A stretch of 64,000 bases of DNA. It comes from Sphingomonadaceae bacterium (lineage in GTDB: Bacteria; Pseudomonadota; Alphaproteobacteria; Sphingomonadales; Sphingomonadaceae). Positions within the stretch are counted from its first letter, which is position 1. Every line of letters begins with the position of its first letter. The translations under genes were made by a program, and so were the position numbers. Below the pieces are notes generated by a model. That model saw only the letters and a program-made list of their open reading frames with translations, had not been told where the DNA came from and did not search any database. The stretch lies in the NCBI GenBank assembly GCA_947472735.1, contig CANJBY010000001.1, forward strand, positions 165,487-229,486, read 5' to 3'. Shown here one piece after another: positions 57,447 through 64,000 of the stretch.

Positions 57447-58219
57447 GCGGCTTTTCTCCGTTCAGGCAAACGCGTGATGAGCTCGCGCGCCAGGGCCATG
57501 TACGCCCGGCTCCCGGCACAGGCGTGATCGTAAACCAGCGCGGGCAACCCGTGGCTGGGCGCTTCGGACAAGCGCACGTTGCGCGGGATGACGGTCTCGA
57601 ACACCAAAGCGCCGAGGCACGAACGGACATCGTCGGAAACCAGATCGGTCAGACGATTGCGGCGGTCAAACATGGTCAGTGCCACGCCAATGATCCCAAG
57701 GTCCGGATTAAAGCGCTGCTGGACCTGCTCCACGGTGCGCAGCAGCTGCGACAGGCCTTCCAGGGCAAAGAACTCGCACTGGAGCGGAACCAGCAGCGTG
57801 TCTGCGGCTGCCAACGCGTTGAGGGTAAGCAATCCCAGCGACGGAGGGCAATCTATGAAGCAGATGTCGTAGCCCGTCTCCGATGCAAGCGCGCGCGACA
57901 ACCTATCAGTGCGGTTCTCGACCGAGACCAGCTCGATCTCCGCACCCGACAAGTCCACCGTGGCAGGCACCACATCGAGCCCGGGTATTTTCGAGGTGAT
58001 CACGCAATTGCTCAGCGGCAGGCCATCGACCAGCAAATCGTAGGAAGAGGACGTGCGCTGATCCCCGGTAATGCCAATGCCGGTAGAGGCGTTGCCTTGC
58101 GGGTCGAGATCAATCAGCAGCACGCGCCAGCCGGTGGCAGCCATGGCCGTGGCGATATTGATAGCCGTGGTGGTCTTGCCCACCCCGCCCTTTTGATTGG
58201 CGATGGCTACGCGAATCAC
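57443..58219 (-). CDS. parA: Chromosome-partitioning ATPase ParA
   Basis: A 258-residue Walker-type ATPase that moves ParB-parS complexes. Deviant Walker A NQKGGVGKTTTAIN at the N-terminus, DLDPQGNASTG (A' box) and FIDCPPSLGLLTL (Walker B). ATG 58219, 2 nt after the rsmG stop. Confidence 0.97.
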   Translation of the reverse strand: MIRVAIANQKGGVGKTTTAINIATAMAATGWRVLLIDLDPQGNASTGIGITGDQRTSSSYDLLVDGLPLSNCVITSKIPGLDVVPATVDLSGAEIELVSVENRTDRLSRALASETGYDICFIDCPPSLGLLTLNALAAADTLLVPLQCEFFALEGLSQLLRTVEQVQQRFNPDLGIIGVALTMFDRRNRLTDLVSDDVRSCLGALVFETVIPRNVRLSEAPSHGLPALVYDHACAGSRAYMALARELITRLPERRKAA

Positions 58220-58221
58220 CG

Positions 58222-58857
58222 TTACTTTCCCTTCTTGCGTGCAAGCGAGCCGACAATGATGCCAGCTTCCGGGTCGGTCAGCGATTGTTCCACGTGGAAC
58301 ATATGCTGCCAGCCGCGGATGAGGTCCAGTTCCTGCCGGGCTGAGCGGCCCTTGGGCAACAGCCAGATCGTGTCGCTTGTGGAAAAGCGTGCGGACAACG
58401 CGACGAGCCGGTCAAGCGGTGCGAATGCGCGGGCGGAAATGACCTGGACCGGTACCGTTTCCATTTGTTCAAGGCGTGATCCCACTACGCGCGCGTGTTC
58501 CAAACCCAAGGCGATTCGTGCCCGCTCCAACCATTCGACGCGTCGGGCTCTGGATTCGACCATGATCACTTCGCATTCCGGCCGAAGTGCAGCGATGACT
58601 AGCCCAGGAAAGCCGGCACCGGTACCAAGATCCAGCCATGGGGAACTCCGCGCGCGCGGCACGTGGGGAAGCAACTGGGCCGAATCGGCGATATGGCGCT
58701 GCCAGACCATGGGCAGACTGGCCGCGGCGACCAGGTTCTGGCGCTGGTTCTCTTCCGCCAGCAAAGCCGCCAAGCGGTCGAGCCGTTCGATCGCGTCGGC
58801 ATCCGCTTCCGGCAACTGTGCAATCCAGCTTCTGGCCTGATCTTCAGTTTCGATCAT
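58222..58857 (-). CDS. rsmG: 16S rRNA (guanine527-N7)-methyltransferase
   Basis: A 211-residue SAM-dependent enzyme that methylates G527 of 16S rRNA. The SAM motif is [16 protein letters not shown], with [20 protein letters not shown] before it and [14 protein letters not shown] after. A parS site lies within its 3' part. ATGA overlap with mnmG. Confidence 0.95.
   Translation of the reverse strand: MIETEDQARSWIAQLPEADADAIERLDRLAALLAEENQRQNLVAAASLPMVWQRHIADSAQLLPHVPRARSSPWLDLGTGAGFPGLVIAALRPECEVIMVESRARRVEWLERARIALGLEHARVVGSRLEQMETVPVQVISARAFAPLDRLVALSARFSTSDTIWLLPKGRSARQELDLIRGWQHMFHVEQSLTDPEAGIIVGSLARKKGK
58286..58301. other. parS centromere site 1
   Basis: The 16-bp perfect palindrome TGTTCCACGTGGAACA, matching the conserved parS consensus, inside the rsmG coding sequence and next to parA. 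ParB should load here. Confidence 0.92.
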
Positions 58858-60701
58858 GCCGCGCGCCGCCGGGCGTGCACCAGCAGCGCAGCAAGCGCTG
58901 CCGGCGTTATCCCAGGCACGCGGCCTGCAGCAGCAAGGGTGGCTGGCTGGTAGGTGCCTAACCGCTCGACCATTTCGCGCGAGAGTCCGGGGACAGTCTC
59001 GTAAGAAAAATCCTCCCCCAACAGCAGTCCCTCACTCGCCCGCAAATCGCGTAATTCACTATCCTGCCGCGCCAGATACGGCGCGTAGACCGCATCCTCA
59101 ACCAACTCTGCCGCCAGTTCTCGATCGGCCAGGGCTTCAGGCGTCAGCCAGGGCTCTACCACCGCCAGGTCCACCCCCCCGAACCGAAGCCACTCCCGAA
59201 TGGTCAGACGTCCCGTGTCCATGCGGACCGGTACGCCAGCCCGCGCCAGTTCAGCAGCGCCCAGCTCTTTGTCGAACTCGTGGTCGAGCGACGCCCGTGT
59301 CTCCAAACGCCGTTCGAACCAGGTGCGCCTGACGGGCCCGATACATCCAGCTTCGAGTCCGAGCGGCGTCAGGCGGGTGGCGGCGTTGTTTGCCCGCAGA
59401 CGCAGCCGGTACTCAGCCCGGGCGGTCAACATGCGGTACGGTTCGGTCACGCCGTGCAAAGTCAGGTCGTCGATCATCACCGCCATGTAACTGTTGGCGC
59501 GGTCGAGTTTCGGGGTCTCACGGCCCAGCACCCTGGCTGAAGCATTCATCCCCGCCACCAGTCCCTGGGCCGCCGCCTCTTCGTACCCGGTCGTTCCATT
59601 GAGCTGCCCGGCGCAAAACAAGCCTGGAATCGCGCGCAATTCCAGATTCGCCCGCAAACTTCGGGGATCGATATGATCGTATTCGACCGCATAGCCCGGA
59701 ACGACCATTTCGACAGCTTCCAGCCCCTCCATCGACCGCAGCATCGCCAGCTGGACGTCTGCCGGCAGGGAAGTGCTGATGCCGTTCGGATAGACCAAAT
59801 GAGTGTCCAGTCCTTCGGGCTCGAGGAAAACCTGATGGCCATCACGATCGACGAAGCGATGGATCTTGTCTTCGATCGAAGGACAATAGCGCGGGCCCCG
59901 TGCTCCGATCGCACCCGTGAATAGAGGTGAGCGATGCAGGTTGGCGCGGATGACGTCGTGGCTTCGCGCGTTGGTCCGTGTGATGCCGCAGAACACCTGC
60001 GGGTTCATCCGCGCGGCCGTCAGCGGCGACATGGTCCAGGGTTCTACGTCGGAATGCTGCTCCTCCAGCCGCGCCCAGTCGATCGTCCGACCGTCGAGGC
60101 GCGAGGGAGTACCCGTCTTGAGGCGCGCCATCGGGAGTTCTGCTTCCCGCATCTGCGCCGCCAGCCGGTGTGCGGAGGACTCACCGATCCTGCCTCCGGT
60201 CATGCGCTCTTCGCCCCGGAACAGGGTGCCCCCGAGGAACGTGCCGGTGCACAGCACCACGGCCCGGGCAGCCAATCCGGTTCCGTCGGCCAATTCGACT
60301 CCGGAAACCGCGCCGCTGTTCAACTTCAGCGCTGCTACTTCTCCAGCCACAAGTTGCAGGTTCGTCTGCTCCGCAAGCATTCGCTGGATGGCCGCCTTGA
60401 ACAGGCGACGGTCCGCCTGAATCCGAGGGCCCTGCACTGCGCTACCCTTGGAGCGATTGAGCATACGGTAGTGGATCGCCGCGGCATCGGCGGCACGGGC
60501 AATCAGTCCATCAAAGGCATCCACCTCGCGCACTAGGTGCCCTTTGCCGAGTCCGCCGATGGCAGGATTGCAGCTCATCGCGCCGATGGTCGACAGATCG
60601 AAACTGACCAGCGCCACCCGCGCGCCCATGCGGGCAGAAACCGCCGCAGCCTCTACTCCGGCGTGTCCGCCGCCAACAACGATGATATCGAAGCTATCCA
60701 T
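58854..60701 (-). CDS. mnmG: tRNA uridine-5-carboxymethylaminomethyl synthase MnmG
   Basis: A 615-residue FAD protein which with MnmE modifies the wobble uridine of tRNAs. The FAD motif [20 protein letters not shown] is at residues ~6-25; [23 protein letters not shown] and [15 protein letters not shown] are characteristic; the C-terminal helical domain is full length. ATG 60701. Confidence 0.96.
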   Translation of the reverse strand: MDSFDIIVVGGGHAGVEAAAVSARMGARVALVSFDLSTIGAMSCNPAIGGLGKGHLVREVDAFDGLIARAADAAAIHYRMLNRSKGSAVQGPRIQADRRLFKAAIQRMLAEQTNLQLVAGEVAALKLNSGAVSGVELADGTGLAARAVVLCTGTFLGGTLFRGEERMTGGRIGESSAHRLAAQMREAELPMARLKTGTPSRLDGRTIDWARLEEQHSDVEPWTMSPLTAARMNPQVFCGITRTNARSHDVIRANLHRSPLFTGAIGARGPRYCPSIEDKIHRFVDRDGHQVFLEPEGLDTHLVYPNGISTSLPADVQLAMLRSMEGLEAVEMVVPGYAVEYDHIDPRSLRANLELRAIPGLFCAGQLNGTTGYEEAAAQGLVAGMNASARVLGRETPKLDRANSYMAVMIDDLTLHGVTEPYRMLTARAEYRLRLRANNAATRLTPLGLEAGCIGPVRRTWFERRLETRASLDHEFDKELGAAELARAGVPVRMDTGRLTIREWLRFGGVDLAVVEPWLTPEALADRELAAELVEDAVYAPYLARQDSELRDLRASEGLLLGEDFSYETVPGLSREMVERLGTYQPATLAAAGRVPGITPAALAALLVHARRRAA

Positions 60702-60725
60702 CCGGCTCGGCCCATACCGCAGGAC

Positions 60726-60741
60726 TGTTCCACGTGGAACA
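60726..60741. other. parS centromere site 2
   Basis: A second identical 16-bp palindrome TGTTCCACGTGGAACA in the 57-bp gap between mnmE and mnmG. With site 1 it marks the centromere region near the replication origin. Confidence 0.92.
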
Positions 60742-60758
60742 TTCTTTGCGCCAAGCCG

Positions 60759-62036
60759 CTACTTTCCGATGCAGAACCGGCCAAACAGAGCGTCGAGCAT
60801 GTCCTCAGTCTCGCACCGGCCGAGCAGTGCGTCGAATGCCACACGGGCCTGCCGCAGACATTCCGCTGCGATCAACGGATCCTGGTCGTCCGCCGCCTCA
60901 GCGATCGACCGCAAGGCCTTTTCGAGCAGCGCATGCTGGCGGGCGTTGAGCGCAGCCTCCCCCGGGCCCGGCAGCGCCGCCCGGGCGGCACCGACCAGAT
61001 CGGCCCGCAAGTCGAACAGACCCTCCCCGGTCACAGCCGAGATGCGGTGACGAGCATGACGCTTGCGGATTGCATCGGGCTTGTCGCACTGCGACGCTAT
61101 CTCCCAGCAGCCGCGCGGGCCTGCCCCTTCAGGACCTAGCCACAACACCAGATCGGCCCGGTCCAGCGCATCGAGTGCCCGCTCAATGCCGATCGCTTCT
61201 ACCTCGTCCCCGGCATTGTCATGCAGACCAGCGGTATCGGCAAACAGGAACGGCACCCCGTCCAGCGACACCGGGCGAGTCAGAACGTCGCGCGTGGTTC
61301 CGGGGATAGGAGTCGCGATAGCCGCATCCGACTCAACCAAGATGTTGAAAAGAGTGCTTTTTCCTGCATTTGGCGGACCCGCTATGACGACCCGGTAGCC
61401 TTCGCGCAAAGCTTCGGCGCGCGGCCGGTCCAGCCACAGCTCGATCTCCTGGGCCAAAGCGGCGATGCCCGTCGTCAGTTCGGCGGGAAGTTCGGCAACA
61501 TCCCCCTCGTCCGAAAAGTCGAGGACCGCTTCCAGCCGGGCTGACGCGGAAAGCAGGGTCTCGCGCCAATCCTCGACGCGCCGCGACAGTGCCCCGCCGG
61601 CCATGGCCATGGCAGAACGCCGCTGCAACTCGGTTTCGGCAGTGAGCAGATCGGCCAGTCCTTCAGCCTCGGCCAGATCGATCCTGCCGTTGAGGAAAGC
61701 CTGACGGGTGAACTCCCCCGGCTCTGCCTTGCGCAGACCTGGAATAGCCGCGAGCGCCGCTTCAACCGCGGCGACGACCGCCCTGCCCCCATGGCAATGA
61801 AGTTCGGCCACATCCTCACCCGTCGCGGTCCCGGGTCCGGGCAGCCACAGCACCATGGCGTGGTCGAGCGGTTCGCCGCGCGTGTCATGCAGCGCGGCCA
61901 AACTCGCATGCCGCGGAGCCGGAATGCGGCCCGCCAGAACCTCGAGCGCGGCTCGCGCACGCGGACCGCTGATCCGGATAACGGCAATCGCCGCGGGTGG
62001 CTGTCCGCTGGAGTTGGCAAAGATGGTGGCAGTCAT
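60759..62036 (-). CDS. mnmE: tRNA modification GTPase MnmE
   Basis: A 425-residue partner of MnmG. The N-terminal tetrahydrofolate-binding domain (TIFANSSGQPPAAIAVIRIS), a helical domain and an inserted G domain (VIAGPPNAGKSTLFN, PIPGTTRD, and a G3 motif read as DTAGLHD) are followed by the C-terminal catalytic CIGK. A little shorter than E. coli MnmE (454), as in other sphingomonads. ATG 62036. Confidence 0.96.
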   Translation of the reverse strand: MTATIFANSSGQPPAAIAVIRISGPRARAALEVLAGRIPAPRHASLAALHDTRGEPLDHAMVLWLPGPGTATGEDVAELHCHGGRAVVAAVEAALAAIPGLRKAEPGEFTRQAFLNGRIDLAEAEGLADLLTAETELQRRSAMAMAGGALSRRVEDWRETLLSASARLEAVLDFSDEGDVAELPAELTTGIAALAQEIELWLDRPRAEALREGYRVVIAGPPNAGKSTLFNILVESDAAIATPIPGTTRDVLTRPVSLDGVPFLFADTAGLHDNAGDEVEAIGIERALDALDRADLVLWLGPEGAGPRGCWEIASQCDKPDAIRKRHARHRISAVTGEGLFDLRADLVGAARAALPGPGEAALNARQHALLEKALRSIAEAADDQDPLIAAECLRQARVAFDALLGRCETEDMLDALFGRFCIGK

Positions 62037-62050
62037 GATCGAAGGTTCAG

Positions 62051-62299
62051 CTATTCGCCGGACTTCTTGCCGCCCAGGCCTGCGCTGCTTTCCATGAACT
62101 GCTGGAACAACTTGAGCCCGATCTGCCCCATCGGCGCGACCTGCTTGGCGAGTTCCTGCAGCTGGTCGACACTGCCGACACCTTGCATCGCCTTCGCGAT
62201 GGTCTCCACATAGACCTCATTCGCCTTGGTCACGTCAGGCAGGCCGAGGAAGCGCCGGGCTTCTTCGGGCGTGCAGTCGAACTCGACATTCATCTTCAT
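62051..62299 (-). CDS. Small DUF6489-type protein
   Basis: 82 residues starting MKMNVEFDCTPEEARRFLGLPD, an alphaproteobacterial small-protein family with no known function. The central helix (GSVDQLQELAKQVAPMGQIGLKLF) looks amphipathic and resembles small polyhydroxyalkanoate-binding-like helices, but that is only a look. ATG 62299 gives the conserved start. 14 nt before mnmE, so probably cotranscribed. Confidence 0.7.
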   Translation of the reverse strand: MKMNVEFDCTPEEARRFLGLPDVTKANEVYVETIAKAMQGVGSVDQLQELAKQVAPMGQIGLKLFQQFMESSAGLGGKKSGE

Positions 62300-62404
62300 G
62301 GCCTGTCTCCGCTGCCCCCGGCTCTCCAGTTGCTGGCATAGACCCTTGGCAAAGTCCATCACGCCAGCTTAGGTGCGCGGCAAAACGAACCTAGGAGATG
62401 CCCG

Positions 62405-63103
62405 ATGGCCACCAACACCGCGATTCCCACGCTCGATTCCACCGGCAATATCCCCGCTTATGTGGTCCGGCCGTCCGGAGCTCCGCGCGGCGCGGTGATC
62501 GTGGTGCAGGAGATCTTCGGGGTGAATCCGGGGATCATGAAGAAGGCCGAAGACTGGGCGGCGCTGGGCTATCTCGCCGTGGCGCCGGATGTGTTCTGGC
62601 GGCAGGAGCCCGGGGTCGAGCTTGATTCCGACGTGCCGGCCGAGTTCCAGAACGCCATCGCCCTGATGACGAAGCACGATTTCGATCGCGGGCTCGAGGA
62701 TCTCAAGGCCGTGCTCGCCTGGATCCGCGGTCAGGTGCCGGGGGTGAAAACGGGAGTGGTCGGCTTCTGCATGGGCGGCAAGATCGCTTACGAGATGGCC
62801 GCACGCACCGATGTCGAGGCGGCGGTGGGCTATTACGGGGTCGGCATCGCCGGCATGCTGGATGAGGCCAAGAACATCTCCGGCCGGCTGATGCTCCACA
62901 TCCCCACCGCCGATGGCTTTGTGGGACCAGACCAGCAAGCCGCGATGCACGCCGGGCTGGACGGCAACCCGCAGGTTACGCTCCACGATTACGCAGGGCT
63001 CGACCACGGCTTCGCCGACACTTTCAGCGCACGCCGGAACGATGCCGGGGCGAAACTGGCGGATCAGCGGACGGAGGAGTTTTTCGCCGCCAACCTGGCG
63101 TAG
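62405..63103 (+). CDS. Dienelactone hydrolase family protein
   Basis: A 232-residue alpha/beta hydrolase. GAVIVVQEIFGVNPGIMK at residues ~28-45, the nucleophile elbow VGFCMGGKIAYEMA with Cys (as in dienelactone hydrolases), and a C-terminal GLDHGFADTFSARR with the catalytic His. AGGAG lies 7 nt before ATG 62405. The natural substrate is unknown. Confidence 0.9.
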   Translation: MATNTAIPTLDSTGNIPAYVVRPSGAPRGAVIVVQEIFGVNPGIMKKAEDWAALGYLAVAPDVFWRQEPGVELDSDVPAEFQNAIALMTKHDFDRGLEDLKAVLAWIRGQVPGVKTGVVGFCMGGKIAYEMAARTDVEAAVGYYGVGIAGMLDEAKNISGRLMLHIPTADGFVGPDQQAAMHAGLDGNPQVTLHDYAGLDHGFADTFSARRNDAGAKLADQRTEEFFAANLA

Positions 63104-63109
63104 CGCGCG

Positions 63110-63763
63110 TCAGGCGGTGATCATCGGCACAATCTCGTGCCAGCCCTCCCAGACCATCTTCAGGGCGACATAGAGGATCAGGAACAGGCCGATCCAGGCA
63201 ATCCAGTGGTAGCGCTGGATCAGCTTGGCCACGTATCCGGCAGCGGTGCCCATCAGCAGGACCGAGAAAGTCAGGCCGATGAACAGGACCGCCGGATTGG
63301 CCCGGGCGATACCGGCGACGACCAGCACATTATCGAGGCTCATCGACAAATCGGCGATGGTGATCTGTACCGCGGCCTGGAATAAGGTCTTGGTGGCCGC
63401 CGGACCTTCGCGTTGCGGAGTATCGGGATCGTCGGCCACCACCGGCTTCGATGGATGCAGCTCGCGCCACATGTTGTAGGCGACCCACAGCAGCAGCAAT
63501 CCGCCGGCCAGCAGCAGGCCGGTGACGCTGAGCAGCCAGGTCGCAATCAGCGCGAAGCCGATCAGGAACACCAGCGCCATCGACACGCCGAACAGGATCA
63601 CCTTGCGCTGATCCTTGGCCGGCAGGCCCGAAGCGAGGGTACCCATGATCACCACGTTGTCGCCGGCCATGGTAAGGTCGGCGATGATGATCTGGGCCAG
63701 CATCGCCAGCCCGGACGCGGTGAATACGGCGGAAAAGTCGAGATTCTCCAGCATGGTCGGCAA
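63110..63763 (-). CDS. TerC-family integral membrane protein
   Basis: 217 residues with about seven helices and the two Asp-rich TerC motifs DLTMAGDNVVIMG and DLSMSLDNVLVVAG, which likely bind metal in the membrane. Relatives (YjbE, Alx) act in manganese export or metal homeostasis. ATG 63763; ATG 63754 is possible. Convergent with the dienelactone hydrolase. Confidence 0.9.
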   Translation of the reverse strand: MPTMLENLDFSAVFTASGLAMLAQIIIADLTMAGDNVVIMGTLASGLPAKDQRKVILFGVSMALVFLIGFALIATWLLSVTGLLLAGGLLLLWVAYNMWRELHPSKPVVADDPDTPQREGPAATKTLFQAAVQITIADLSMSLDNVLVVAGIARANPAVLFIGLTFSVLLMGTAAGYVAKLIQRYHWIAWIGLFLILYVALKMVWEGWHEIVPMITA

Positions 63764-63769
63764 ACGGCC

Positions 63770-64000
63770 TTACTGGTTCATCGTCGCGAAGAAGTCCTCG
63801 TTCGACTTGGAATCCTTCATCTTGTCGAGCAGGAATTCCATCGCGTCGATCGTGCCCATCTGCATCAGGATGCGGCGCAGTACCCACATCTTGGAGAGTT
63901 GGTCCTTCGGAACGAGCAGCTCTTCCTTGCGCGTGCCGCTCTTGCCCACGTCGAGCGCCGGGAAGATGCGCTTGTCGGAAACCTTGCGGTCCAGCACGAT
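63770..64000 (-). CDS. rho: Transcription termination factor Rho, C-terminal part (5' end outside window)
   Basis: The last ~76 residues of Rho. [39 protein letters not shown] and the tail [10 protein letters not shown] match the end of the Rho ATPase domain. The start of the gene lies beyond 64000. Its position next to the mnmE block is the usual alphaproteobacterial layout. Confidence 0.95.
   Translation of the reverse strand: MVLDRKVSDKRIFPALDVGKSGTRKEELLVPKDQLSKMWVLRRILMQMGTIDAMEFLLDKMKDSKSNEDFFATMNQ

Overview
The window is a GC-rich (roughly 65%), gene-dense stretch of an alphaproteobacterial chromosome, most like Sphingomonadales (Erythrobacteraceae, Novosphingobium or Sphingomonas type). 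The basis is gene content and protein style: a TrcR/DUF1013 regulator, CarD, FdxA, a bactofilin with a paired M23 peptidase, a fused cysNC, an intracellular PHB depolymerase, a DUF4402 pilin cluster, and the order rho / mnmE / mnmG / rsmG / parA / parB with two perfect parS sites. That last block normally lies close to the replication origin. I saw no rRNA, tRNA, insertion sequence, prophage or CRISPR array, and no gap of 300 bases or more without a gene.

1-3.3 kb (minus strand) is the most unusual part, a small selenium cassette. A 554-residue UGSC-family protein is interrupted only by an in-frame TGA at 3030-3032. A bacterial SECIS-type hairpin with a GGUC apical loop follows 11 nt after it. 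Downstream lie selD (selenophosphate synthase, with the CGCK active site but broken by an apparent one-base deletion at 1327-1329) and a partial thioredoxin-reductase-like flavoprotein. Read as two genes, the selenoprotein makes no sense; read through the TGA as selenocysteine it is one continuous protein.

3.4-25 kb holds metabolism and envelope genes: threonine aldolase, an EamA transporter, aminopeptidase N with pgeF, the cytochrome bc1 operon petABC, apt, the sulfate-activation operon cysD-cysNC-cysQ, PHB depolymerase, an ABC exporter, uppP, an EnvC-like factor, and the run proA-nadD-rsfS-rlmH-envC. 25.5-45.5 kb holds an LmdC-like M23 peptidase with a bactofilin, fadD, trcR, a quinone oxidoreductase, clpA, a truncated haemoglobin, a SulP transporter, gamma carbonic anhydrase, a fused MFS/spermidine synthase-like protein, hemB, a second M23 peptidase (frameshifted), a SUV3-like helicase with an S4 protein and FdxA, and carD with a strong terminator.

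45.5-56.3 kb holds tsaC/Sua5, an acyl-CoA dehydrogenase with a DUF815 ATPase, a PQQ-type sugar dehydrogenase, msrC, a frameshifted glycine-zipper protein and an atypical chaperone-usher cluster (DUF4402 pilin, chaperone, usher-like protein) with two hairpins between pilin and chaperone. 56.4-64 kb is the origin-proximal parB-parA-rsmG-mnmG-mnmE block with parS sites, then a DUF6489 gene, a dienelactone hydrolase, a TerC protein and the 3' end of rho.

Four genes (selD, the M23 peptidase at 39.8-41.3 kb, the glycine-zipper gene and probably the pilin) carry small indels in or near short repeats. This may reflect assembly error rather than real decay, and it should be settled before any of them is called a pseudogene.
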